Assembly: GCA_051861205.1 (NCBI GenBank)
Contig: JBHYDC010000003.1
Coordinates: 159,070 to 223,069, forward strand
Length of the DNA: 64,000 nt
Source: JBHYDC01 sp051861205
GTDB lineage: Bacteria > Pseudomonadota > Alphaproteobacteria > Rhizobiales > Pleomorphomonadaceae
Direction of reading: 5' to 3'
Part shown: positions 14,982 to 22,124 of the stretch, piece after piece
Position numbering within the stretch: position 1 is the first letter of the stretch
Layout of the letters: each line of letters begins with the position of its first letter
Translations under genes and position numbers: made by a program
Notes under the pieces: generated by a model
What the model was told of the DNA's origin: nothing
The model's database searches: none
Seen by the model: the letters and a program-made list of their open reading frames with translations, nothing else

Positions 14982-16349
14982 ATGAGTTTAGAAAGGCCCG
15001 TAGAGGGGCAGGGCGAAGAACCGCGCGTGAGTGACCTTATCTGTGAGACCTCTCTAGGTCCCGCCCCCTCGGACCTTTCCACCCTGCCGTGGTTCGATCC
15101 CTATTGGACCACCGCTAATCCCGCCCTCCTCGCCCTCGCCGATCGTCTCACCGACCTTCACGACGCCCTCAACCCTCGCCAGCGCAAGCGCAAGGCCACC
15201 GACGCGGCTCTCCTCCGTAAGTCCGTCCTTGCGCTTGTCTCGAACGCTGCCCTGGAGCGGCTTCAAGGCACCACCGAACCCGCCTTCGGCATCGCGCTCG
15301 CCAAGCCCCGCACCAAGCTCGCTCCAGGCATACCCTCGGGCCAAGCATGCCTCGCCAAGCTCCTGCACACGCTTGATGCGGCTGGCGTGGTCTCCCTCAC
15401 CGCCTCGCCGCGCCTCAAGGGGAAGTCCGCCGCACCGTCCCGCCTCGACATCCCCGCTACCTTCTTCGATCCGCCATTCCCCGCCTCCCTCTCGCGTGGA
15501 GACTTCACCCGCACGTCCGACTTCGCGCCGATCATCCTGCGGGAGACCTTCCGCAAGCCCGATGGCACGTCCGAACGTGTCCCTGTGCCCTTCCGGGAGA
15601 CACGCGAGGTGAAGCGCATGGCGGCGGAGGTGAAGCGGATCAACCGAGCGCTCTGGACTGCCGAGATCGGCTTCAAGCCCGACCACGAGCCCGCACCTTG
15701 CCTGAACCAACGCTTCCTCAGCCGCCGCTTCGCAGTGCCGCGCGACGAGCCCGGCCGCCGTGCCCTGGATCACGCGGGGCGGCTCTACGGAGGCTTCTGG
15801 ATCAACATGCCGAAGGAACGCCGCTTCCGGCTGACGTTCGCCGGGGAGGCGGTGGCGGAGGTGGACTTCTCGGCCGCGATGCCCCGTCTCGCTTACATCG
15901 ACGCTGGCCACCCGCCCCCCGAGGGAGACCTCTACGACGTCGTCCTTCCTGACTCGCTGGAAGGCTGTACACGGGACATCATAAAGAGGGCCACCTCTGC
16001 ATTGCTCACCGCCAATCGGCCGCTACGGCGCTTCCCTAAGTCAATCGATGGCAATGCGCTCACGAAGACGGGCATCACGTGGTCCGTGCTGCGGTCTGCC
16101 ATCCTCGGCCGCCATCCGCTGATCGCGGAGAGCTTCGAGACCGGCGCGGGGCTCCGCCTTCAGAAGACCGAAAGCGACATCCTCGTGCTCGCCCTTCTGA
16201 AGCTCCTGGACCACGGAGTTATCGCCCTGCCGATCCACGACGCCGCCCTGGTGCCGGTCTCCAGAGTTCAGGACGCAGAGGCCGCTATGCGAGAAGCGGC
16301 GGAGGCGATCTGCCGCTTTCCCCTGCCACTGAATACCCGAGCCGCGTAA
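14982..16349 (+). CDS. Family A DNA polymerase-like palm protein of an integrative element
   Basis: 455 residues. The C-terminal half resembles the palm and fingers of family A polymerases. Residues 266-305 contain GRLYGGFWINMPKERR and EAVAEVDFSAAMPRLAY, where the aspartate (about 295) and following positions fit motif A (DYSxxxxR). GDLYDVV follows. RDIIKRATSALLTA (331-344) has the RxxxK spacing of the O-helix. LPIHDAALVP (417-426) has the His-Asp of motif C. No 3'-5' or 5'-3' exonuclease region is present, and the N-terminal half is unfamiliar, with helical DNA-binding-like character. I chose ATG 14982 because AAAGG precedes it; ATG 14967 lacks one. I infer a replication or repair polymerase of the element. 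An inactive relative is possible, since the match is by eye. Confidence 0.65.
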   Translation: MSLERPVEGQGEEPRVSDLICETSLGPAPSDLSTLPWFDPYWTTANPALLALADRLTDLHDALNPRQRKRKATDAALLRKSVLALVSNAALERLQGTTEPAFGIALAKPRTKLAPGIPSGQACLAKLLHTLDAAGVVSLTASPRLKGKSAAPSRLDIPATFFDPPFPASLSRGDFTRTSDFAPIILRETFRKPDGTSERVPVPFRETREVKRMAAEVKRINRALWTAEIGFKPDHEPAPCLNQRFLSRRFAVPRDEPGRRALDHAGRLYGGFWINMPKERRFRLTFAGEAVAEVDFSAAMPRLAYIDAGHPPPEGDLYDVVLPDSLEGCTRDIIKRATSALLTANRPLRRFPKSIDGNALTKTGITWSVLRSAILGRHPLIAESFETGAGLRLQKTESDILVLALLKLLDHGVIALPIHDAALVPVSRVQDAEAAMREAAEAICRFPLPLNTRAA

Positions 16350-17246
16350 CTCCTTCGGTAAAGCGATCCGAAGAAGCTCAACCTTCTGTTCCACCTAACG
16401 AATTTGCGCTATCTCCTGGTTACGCAACTCGTAATGTGCCCGTGTCGTCTCTCCGCCCTCTCAAAGACCTCTTCTCCTCCGCTATCCACCACCACCGCCG
16501 AAGCGCATGGAGCCTCACTCAAAGCCTGACCTGAAGCCCTCTTCAAGCCTGCCCGAGGTCTCCATGGCGAGGGGAGGACAGAGAGGCTCTATGTTCCAAG
16601 TGACCAGGATGACACCGGCCAGTGGTCTCCAGGTGATAGGCGGTGGAGGGGGAGAGGAGAGAAGGACATATCCCCTCAAGGTCGGTCCCTCGGAGCACCA
16701 ACCTCAAGCCTTGCCCGAAGTGCTGGTGGAGGCGAGGGGTCCGCAACACGCGAGCGGAGCGAGCATCCAAACAAAGGACCGAGCGAAGCGAGGACCACCT
16801 AACCAAGGCCCTGCATCAAGCCCCGCGCGAGGTCTTCCTCAAGGCCACGGGACGGCCCGGCCTCCAGGTCAACCCTGAGAGATCTACGGGAGCCTGGAGC
16901 TTGTCCATCATCACTGCCGACCGAACCACTTGGACCATGCCATAACAGTCGGGTGTTCAGGATCGAGCCTCAATGTCGGTCACGCGGAACTTAGCGCCCG
17001 GCTCAATGGAAAGTGGTCAAATGTAGACAGCCCGATCCGCTCAAGTTCGGAACGGGAGGAACCACCTGCCTTGAAATCGCAGTCTGCAATTGCCGCTCAC
17101 ATGCGAACACCTAGAAGACTGCACTGTCCGAAATCGCTTACGCTCTGTCAGGGGTACGCAACCAGGGTACGCAGAAGGGTACGCAATCGAAATAACCAAT
17201 GCGCTAAGACACTGAAATATCGACACTAATCGTCAAAGAAAGGAAA
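16350..17246. other. Non-coding right end of the element
   Basis: About 900 bases with no supported gene. It holds the second copy of the composite repeat (CCTCAAGGTC 16674-16683, GAGCACCAACCTCAA 16693-16707). It also holds short purine-rich palindromes (GAGCGGAGCGAG near 16753, GAGCGAAGCGAG near 16780) and, from 17152, the right arm-type repeats. The frames seen here are shadows without start sites. Confidence 0.45.
17152..17185. repeat. Right arm-type repeats (three GGGTACGCA copies)
   Basis: GGGTACGCA at 17152, 17165 and 17177, in direct orientation with 13- and 12-base steps, exactly as at the left end. They end 62 bases before the right att core. They are probable integrase arm sites, used with the left set for excision. 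Confidence 0.75.
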
Positions 17247-17264
17247 TTGGTGGAGCCGAGGGGA
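17247..17264. repeat. Right att core within the tRNA-Ala 3' end
   Basis: TTGGTGGAGCCGAGGGGA. Seventeen of its 18 bases are the CCA end, acceptor strand and part of the T arm of tRNA-Ala. It is identical to 9278-9295, so integration leaves the tRNA intact. Confidence 0.88.
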
Positions 17265-17323
17265 ATCGAACCCCTGACCTCTGCAGTGCGATTGCAGCGC
17301 TCTCCCATCTGAGCTACGGCCCC
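17248..17323 (-). tRNA. tRNA-Ala (anticodon CGC)
   Basis: A complete 76-base cloverleaf on the minus strand, starting GGGGCCGTAGCTCAG and ending CTCGGCTCCACCA with encoded CCA. The anticodon stem CTGCA/TGCAG encloses the loop ATCGCAC, giving CGC, which reads GCG codons (alanine). The T arm has the normal GGTTCGATTCC core. It is the integration site of the element to its left. Confidence 0.95.
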
Positions 17324-17469
17324 AATGGGGTGAGGCTTTACGGGAGGCGGGGCGCTTCTGTCAAGCGCTGCGGCGAAGCGGCGGGATGCGGCGGCTTGGG
17401 TGTGGGGTTGCGAGGGGGCTTGGCACCCGTTACATCGGGAGCACCCATAACGCCGGAGCCTGCTTCATC

Positions 17470-17760
17470 ATGCTTGCCATACTCGACGTTGTTGAAGTCG
17501 CTCTACAATTTTATATGTATGTCATTGTAGCAGCAGCCGTTTTTTCATGGCTTTTTGCCTTCAATGTAGTAAATCCAAGAAATCCCGTGGTTTCTACTAT
17601 TGCAAACGCACTTTATCAAATGACAGAACCGCTTCTTCGTAGAATTAGGGTCTTCATGCCTAATCTTGGTGGCCTAGACCTTTCCCCAATTATTTTGATT
17701 TTTGCTATTCTACTCATTCAGAGTATGATTAGCCGCTACAAATACGTAGTTCCTTTCTAG
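17470..17760 (+). CDS. YggT family membrane protein
   Basis: A 96-residue membrane protein with two hydrophobic segments (about 5-30, ALQFYMYVIVAAAVFSWLFAF, and 68-88, SPIILIFAILLIQSMI). Between them is the YggT pattern NPVVSTIANALYQMTEPLLRRIR. The family is widely conserved, often next to a DUF167 gene as here (7 bases downstream), and is tied to membrane or division processes and osmotic shock tolerance. I use the ATG at 17470. An oddity is that this gene is strikingly AT-rich beside neighbours of about 65 percent GC, as if its codon choice were under different pressure or it was acquired separately. Confidence 0.9.
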   Translation: MLAILDVVEVALQFYMYVIVAAAVFSWLFAFNVVNPRNPVVSTIANALYQMTEPLLRRIRVFMPNLGGLDLSPIILIFAILLIQSMISRYKYVVPF

Positions 17761-17766
17761 TTTTAC

Positions 17767-18078
17767 ATGCACCCCCTTCGCCGTGACGGCACCGATCTCA
17801 TCGTCGACGTGCGGCTGACGCCGCGCGCCGGCCGGGACGCGGTGGACGGCTTCAAGACGCTCGCCGACGGGCGTGTGGTTCTAGCTGCGCGTGTGCGGGC
17901 GGTGCCGGAGGACGGCAAGGCGAACGCAGCGCTGGAAGCCTTGATCGCGGCGGCGGTGGGGGTTCCCAAATCAGCTGTCAAGCTTGTCGCGGGAGCGACC
18001 AGCCGGCTGAAAACGGTTCGGGTGAGGGATGCCGATCCTGATGCAGAGGCGGCGCTGAGGGCGCATATCCTTAGCTGA
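17767..18078 (+). CDS. DUF167 (YggU) family protein
   Basis: A 103-residue protein of the DUF167 family. The conserved features are LTPRAGRDAVDGF, ARVRAVPEDGKANAALEALIAAAVGVPKSAVKLVAGATSR split over residues 37-79, and a final basic and acidic stretch. The molecular function of the family is unknown. The gene starts seven bases after the YggT gene ends, so the two should be co-transcribed, an arrangement common in proteobacteria. Confidence 0.92.
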   Translation: MHPLRRDGTDLIVDVRLTPRAGRDAVDGFKTLADGRVVLAARVRAVPEDGKANAALEALIAAAVGVPKSAVKLVAGATSRLKTVRVRDADPDAEAALRAHILS

Positions 18079-18081
18079 GAC

Positions 18082-18288
18082 CTATTCGCCGTCTTCGAGC
18101 GGCCGCGCCTCGTCGGGCAGCATGATGGGCACGCCGTCGCGCACGGGATAGGCAAGACGGGCGGACCGGGAGATCAGCTCCTGCGCGTCCGGGCGCCATT
18201 CAAGCGTGGTCTTCGTCAGGGGGCACACGAGGATTTCCAAAAGTTTGGGATCGACCGTTCCCGCCTGCCGCGATTGACCGTCAGCCAT
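18082..18288 (-). CDS. Trm112/YcaR family protein
   Basis: A 68-residue protein with the Trm112-type core (DPKLLEILVCPLTKTTLEW, then SRSARLAYPVRDGVPIMLPDEAR). In eukaryotes and archaea this fold activates methyltransferases; bacterial members often sit beside lipid A or cell envelope genes, and their role is not settled. Only one of the usual zinc cysteines (in VCPL) is seen, as in many bacterial YcaR proteins. It lies just downstream of the LON-domain gene and is probably co-transcribed with it (10-base gap). Confidence 0.9.
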   Translation of the reverse strand: MADGQSRQAGTVDPKLLEILVCPLTKTTLEWRPDAQELISRSARLAYPVRDGVPIMLPDEARPLEDGE

Positions 18289-18297
18289 CGGCGCGCC

Positions 18298-18981
18298 TCA
18301 CTGAAGCTGCGGCGCGTCGCCGCCCGAACGGCCGCGTGCCAGCGCCATCTCAGTGATGGCGACGAGGGTATCGGCGCGGGTCTTGAGGTCGGGGGCTTCG
18401 AGAAGCGCCTGCTTCTCCGGCGGGCCAAACGGGCTCATCATCGACAAGGCATTGACGAGCGCCTCGGTGGAGGCCTGCTCCACGCTTTCCCAGTCTGCTT
18501 CCAGATTATTGGCGTCGAGATAGGCCTGGAACGTCTTCATCAAGCCGCTACGGTCTACGGCGGTTTCACCGGCCCGCACCACATAATCGGTTTCGAACTC
18601 GGCCGAAGATACCCGCGCGACCCGGTAGAGCCGGCCGGACGGGGGCTCTTCCAGGATGCGGAACCGGGTGATGCCGGTCAGCGTGACGAGATAGCGTCCG
18701 TCGCCGCTTTCCGACCAGGCGGTGATGCGCCCGGCGCAGCCGACCGAGCAGAGTTTCGGTTCGGCGCCGGGCCGGCCAGAGCCCGCATCGAAACGGGGTT
18801 GCACCATGCCGATCACGCGCTGGCCGGCCAGAGCCGCGTCGAACATGGCGACATAGCGCGGCTCGAAGATGTTGAGCGGCAGTTGACCGCGCGGCAGCAG
18901 CAACGCGCCGGAGAGCGGGAAAACCGGAATCTCCGTCGGCAGATCGTCCGGTCCGTTGTAGATCGCGTTTCCAGCCATCAT
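18298..18981 (-). CDS. LON peptidase substrate-binding domain protein
   Basis: A 227-residue protein made only of the N-terminal domain of Lon protease (PUA-like). The family pattern begins LPTEIPVFPLSGALLLPRGQ and continues with LNIFEPRYVAMFDAALAG, GMVQPR, and GRITAWSESGDGRYLVTLTG. There is no AAA or protease domain. Such stand-alone proteins are common in alphaproteobacteria next to a thioredoxin-TPR gene, as here, and may bind protein substrates. I start at the paired ATG (18981), where homology begins; the longer open frame upstream is unsupported. Confidence 0.9.
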   Translation of the reverse strand: MMAGNAIYNGPDDLPTEIPVFPLSGALLLPRGQLPLNIFEPRYVAMFDAALAGQRVIGMVQPRFDAGSGRPGAEPKLCSVGCAGRITAWSESGDGRYLVTLTGITRFRILEEPPSGRLYRVARVSSAEFETDYVVRAGETAVDRSGLMKTFQAYLDANNLEADWESVEQASTEALVNALSMMSPFGPPEKQALLEAPDLKTRADTLVAITEMALARGRSGGDAPQLQ

Positions 18982-19077
18982 GACGGTTGTGCATCCCCCG
19001 AGCGGCCGCACCGGCCGCTCCCATGATATAGCGCGGGGCGCGCCGTTCGGCGATGCCCCACCCAACGATGCCACGCT

Positions 19078-20016
19078 TCAGGCAAAGAGCACGGACGATA
19101 GGCGGCGACGACCGTAGAGCGTCATCGGATCGGTCGGCCCCCAGGCCTCGAAATACTGAACGAGTTGCTTGCGGGCGGCCTCTTCGTTCCACGCGCGCTC
19201 GCGGCGGACGATCTCGATGAGGTGATCGACCGCCTTTTGACGATCGCCGCCGGCGGCAAGGGCCAGCGCAAGCTCGTAGCGGGCTTCGTGATCGGTGGGA
19301 TCACTTTCCACGCGGGTGGCGAGACCGGCGGTATCACCCAGACTGGCGGCCTGCTCGGCAAGCTCCAGTTCGGCGAGGGCGCCGGAAAGCGCGATGTCGC
19401 CGCGCTTGGGTTCGGGCACCTGCTCCAACACGGCGCGCGCGTCTTCAAGCTGTCCTGCGCCCACCAGAGCACGGGCAAGCCCGGCGACGGCGGGAAGGCT
19501 TTCCGGCTCGATCTGCAGGACGGCCATGTAGATTTCAGCAGCCGCCTCGAAATCGCGGGTGGTCAGGGCCTCGGCGCCGGATTCCAGAAGCTGTTCGGTT
19601 TCACTCGGTCCGGTTGGCCCGGCCACGCGCTCGATGAACTGTTTCACCTGGCCTTCCGGCAGCGCGCCCATGAAGCCGTCGAGCGGGCGGCCGTCCACAA
19701 AAGCAATGACGGCTGGGATCGACTGGATTCCGAGTTGACCGGCGATTTGCGGATGATCGTCGATGTTCATCTTGACGAGACGAACCTTGCCGGCCGCCGC
19801 CTGGACCACCTTTTCGAGCACAGGGGTGAGCTGCTTGCACGGACCGCACCAGGGCGCCCAGAAGTCCACCAGCACAGGCGTATGGCGCGAAGCTTCAAGA
19901 ACGTCGCGGGGGAAATCGCGCGTCGTCGTATCCTTGATGAGATCGCCGGCAGGGGCCGGTTGCGGGGCCGGCGCGGCGCCGAACCCATTTCCGAAGGTGA
20001 ATGTCGGGTTGCTCAT
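19078..20016 (-). CDS. cnoX: Chaperedoxin CnoX (thioredoxin-TPR co-chaperone)
   Basis: A 312-residue protein with a thioredoxin domain (about residues 25-135) and tetratricopeptide-like repeats to the C-terminus. The active site reads VDFWAPWCGPCKQLTPVLEK, with an intact CGPC pair. In E. coli the homologue (YbbN) carries SxxC, so this protein may keep redox activity; alphaproteobacterial CnoX proteins with CGPC are known. It protects proteins from oxidation and hands them to chaperones. The ATG at 20016 has AGGGG just before it. It precedes the LON-domain gene on the same strand. Confidence 0.9.
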   Translation of the reverse strand: MSNPTFTFGNGFGAAPAPQPAPAGDLIKDTTTRDFPRDVLEASRHTPVLVDFWAPWCGPCKQLTPVLEKVVQAAAGKVRLVKMNIDDHPQIAGQLGIQSIPAVIAFVDGRPLDGFMGALPEGQVKQFIERVAGPTGPSETEQLLESGAEALTTRDFEAAAEIYMAVLQIEPESLPAVAGLARALVGAGQLEDARAVLEQVPEPKRGDIALSGALAELELAEQAASLGDTAGLATRVESDPTDHEARYELALALAAGGDRQKAVDHLIEIVRRERAWNEEAARKQLVQYFEAWGPTDPMTLYGRRRLSSVLFA

Positions 20017-20191
20017 GACCCCTCCCGGTTCCGGGCGCTGTCGCCCTTGCGTCTCACGCATGTCTCAAGTCGTCTCGTCGGCCTATCCGGCGAGGGTCGA
20101 TCGGCTTGGTCCTGACATCTTTGCCGGGACTTGGCCGAGTATTCTTAAAAGGCCTATGTGGCGTCAACCAAGCGCGATGGCAATTGCCGGA

Positions 20192-20695
20192 TCACTCCAA
20201 ACTCGGCAGATCGAGAATGAGGGGAGCGTGGCCGGTGGCATTCAGAAAAGCGATGAGGTCGTTTGGCTGAAGCGTGGTGGTGGCGGTGTTGATCAGCGGG
20301 TGGAAGTTCACCGGCGTCTGTTCGATCAGGGCCCGTTCCAACACGACGGTGACACGGCCGGCTTCGTCGTTGATCGCGCCGAAGGGCGTCACCGAGCCGG
20401 GCTTCACGCCCCACACCTCTTCGAGCTGATCGCCCGAGCAGAAAGAGACGCGGCCGGACGCGCCGATCGTCTCATGAAGGCGCTTCAGATCAACCCGCGC
20501 GTCCTCTCGTACCGTGACGCAAAAGATGCGGCTCTTCTTGTCCTTGACGAAGAGGTTTTTGGAATGCCCACCAGGGATCTGGCCCCGCAGCGACTGGCTT
20601 TCCTCCACGGTATGGAGCGGGGGGTGCTCCACGGTCGTATGGACAATGCCGAGCCGGTCGAGAAAGGCGAACAGGTCGGCGGAGCTCTTGGGCAT
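20192..20695 (-). CDS. ProX/YbaK-like prolyl-tRNA editing protein
   Basis: A 167-residue deacylase-like protein of the YbaK/ProX (PrdX) family, which removes alanine mischarged on tRNA-Pro. The features seen are HTTVEHPPLHTVEESQSLRG, then HSKNLFVKDKKSRIFCVTV and GSVTPFGAINDEAGRV, with the conserved lysine within KNLFVKDKK. The conserved end (FHPLINTATTTLQPNDLIAFL) is also present. I start at ATG 20695, where the family's conserved region begins; ATG 20731 or the open frame to 20782 is possible but not supported by homology. Confidence 0.9.
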   Translation of the reverse strand: MPKSSADLFAFLDRLGIVHTTVEHPPLHTVEESQSLRGQIPGGHSKNLFVKDKKSRIFCVTVREDARVDLKRLHETIGASGRVSFCSGDQLEEVWGVKPGSVTPFGAINDEAGRVTVVLERALIEQTPVNFHPLINTATTTLQPNDLIAFLNATGHAPLILDLPSLE

Positions 20696-20864
20696 GGTCG
20701 GGGTTCCGAGGCGATCCGATTTTATGTGCATCGTTCTATCCGCCCCAACGCCGTGCGCAAGCCCCCGCCGCCAGGGGTTCAAAGCGCGATTGCCTGTTGC
20801 AATCGGAATTGGATTGGTTCATATACGCCTCGCTTCGGCAACGGAGCGCCCGGAAACGGGGCGT

Positions 20865-20939
20865 GCGGGTGTAGCTCAGGGGTAGAGCACAACCTTGCCA
20901 AGGTTGGGGTCGTGGGTTCGAATCCCATCGCCCGCTCCA
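20865..20939 (+). tRNA. tRNA-Gly (anticodon GCC)
   Basis: A complete 75-base cloverleaf with encoded CCA (GCGGGTGTAGCTCAG at the start, CGCCCGCTCCA at the end). The anticodon stem CAACC/GGTTG encloses TTGCCAA, giving GCC for GGC and GGU glycine codons. One G-T wobble occurs in the acceptor stem. A strong terminator follows within 15 bases. Confidence 0.96.
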
Positions 20940-20949
20940 GTTTCCCCTC

Positions 20950-20993
20950 ATAAACGACAAAAGCCGCGGCGATCCGCGGCTTTTGTCGTTTAT
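20950..20993. terminator. Strong bidirectional terminator
   Basis: A perfect 20-bp stem with a 4-base loop: ATAAACGACAAAAGCCGCGG, CGAT, then its exact complement. A-rich and T-rich sides make it work on both strands. It ends the tRNA-Gly transcript and could also end the LuxR-type gene whose stop is at 21039. Confidence 0.9.
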
Positions 20994-21038
20994 GGACTCC
21001 GAGCTGAGCAAGCGGCCGGGAAGCAAGCCCTTCCTGCT

Positions 21039-21869
21039 CTATGAATTCGCCCCGTTGAGTTGGCGGGCGGGATGTTTGGGCTTTTCGCCTTCGCGAGGGG
21101 ATTGGCCGAAGAGGAGCGGGGAAGCCATGACGGCGATCAACTCTTCCGGATAGGGCGGGCTTTCCAGATCCGGCGGCAGATCGAGCGTGGCGGAAAGAGC
21201 GGCCTGTGTTCGGTTGGCGGCCCCCAGTTTCTTCATGATTTGGCGGACGTGAACCTTGACGGTGCTTTCCCGCATCCCGAGTTGACGGGCGATCACCTTG
21301 TTGGATTTGCCTTCCCTCAGAGAATTCAGCACCGCCTGCTGACGGACGGTGAGCGGGCTCGACCGCAGCCGCGCCTTGGCCTCCCGAGGTTTGGATCCCG
21401 GTGAAAGAGGGCTGCTTGCCTGCGAGGCGCGGTTTAAAAGCGCGGCGGGGGGAAAGAACGACCCGCCCGCCATGATGAACGAGAGCGCCTGGAGGGCGAT
21501 CTCCGGCTCGGTGCGGGTCGGCAGGAAACCCCGCGCCCCGCCGCGAAAGGCCGCGATGACTTCGGCGGGATTGTCACGATCCGAAATCACGGCGACCGGC
21601 GCCGAAGCGAATGTCTGAATCACCGCCCGGAGCCAGCCGGCAGGCTCGGCATCCGTCAGCGAACCGGATCCGACATTGAGCACCACAAGGCGGATATCGC
21701 GGTCGGGCGCGAGGACCTCGCTGGCCAAATCGGGCGGCCTTGAAAGCACATCCACCTGATTGGCCCCCGCCCAGGGGCGCAGGAAACCGGCGACGCCGGC
21801 GCGACGCAGATTGAGCGGATCGACGATCACGATCGCCGCCTGTCTCATGGGATTCAACGTATCATTCAA
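21039..21869 (-). CDS. LuxR-type response regulator with degenerate receiver (first)
   Basis: A 276-residue protein. Residues 10-125 look like a receiver fold (AAIVIVDPLN, RLVVLNVGSGS, VAVISDRDNPAEVIAAFRGGARGF), but the position of the phosphoacceptor aspartate in strand 3 is Asn (LNVG) and the lysine usual in strand 5 is replaced by Thr. It is thus a pseudo-receiver that probably does not take phosphate in the normal way. The LuxR/GerE helix-turn-helix (about 185-240) is intact: LTVRQQAVLNSLREGKSNK, then VIARQLGMRESTVKVHVRQI. It is a paralogue of the gene at 22125, with which it shares the SDRD and GARGF signatures. The targets are unknown. Confidence 0.85.
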   Translation of the reverse strand: MNDTLNPMRQAAIVIVDPLNLRRAGVAGFLRPWAGANQVDVLSRPPDLASEVLAPDRDIRLVVLNVGSGSLTDAEPAGWLRAVIQTFASAPVAVISDRDNPAEVIAAFRGGARGFLPTRTEPEIALQALSFIMAGGSFFPPAALLNRASQASSPLSPGSKPREAKARLRSSPLTVRQQAVLNSLREGKSNKVIARQLGMRESTVKVHVRQIMKKLGAANRTQAALSATLDLPPDLESPPYPEELIAVMASPLLFGQSPREGEKPKHPARQLNGANS

Positions 21870-22051
21870 AGGAGCACCCGGCGGTTTTCGGAATATGCGA
21901 TGCCATGAGGATAAGTCGCGTTGATGAAGTGCGCCAATTCGGGCAGATGAAGTACGGAATTCATGCTGGGATCATGGCATCGTATAGAATGGAGGGGTCT
22001 GGTCTGCTGCTTTCGAAACAAGGTGACGTAGCCATCAATTGAAGGCCTGAA

Positions 22052-22097
22052 ATGAAGAAACCCGCCGCGAGCATAGCTCGGCAGCGGGGTTCTTCAT
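22052..22097 (-). terminator. Hairpin after the second LuxR-type gene
   Basis: ATGAAGAA...CGCGAGC (22052-22072) pairs with GCTCGGC...TTCTTCAT (22076-22097) with few mismatches and a 3-base loop. It lies 28 bases after the stop at 22125 (minus strand) and is followed on that strand by a pyrimidine-rich run. It is a likely intrinsic terminator. Confidence 0.7.
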
Positions 22098-22124
22098 GAA
22101 TACACGTTTGCTCTTAGTGACTCA

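Larger units (their letters stand above)
9278..17264. mobile_element. Integrative element in tRNA-Ala(CGC)
   Basis: An element of about 8 kb bounded by an exact 18-bp direct repeat (TTGGTGGAGCCGAGGGGA at 9278-9295 and 17247-17264). The right copy is the 3' end of the tRNA-Ala gene. A tyrosine integrase gene starts 110 bases inside the left end. Inside each end lie three GGGTACG-type arm repeats with identical 13- and 12-base spacing. The cargo is a coiled-coil winged-helix protein, a serine recombinase, two very small proteins, a hypothetical protein and a family A polymerase-like protein. No capsid, conjugation or toxin genes are seen, so it is probably a satellite-like or mobilisable replicating element. 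The ends are well supported; its biology is inferred. Confidence 0.88.

Noticed and set aside
9278..17264. Prophage
   Set aside because: No capsid, tail, terminase or lysis genes; only integrase and replication-like functions.
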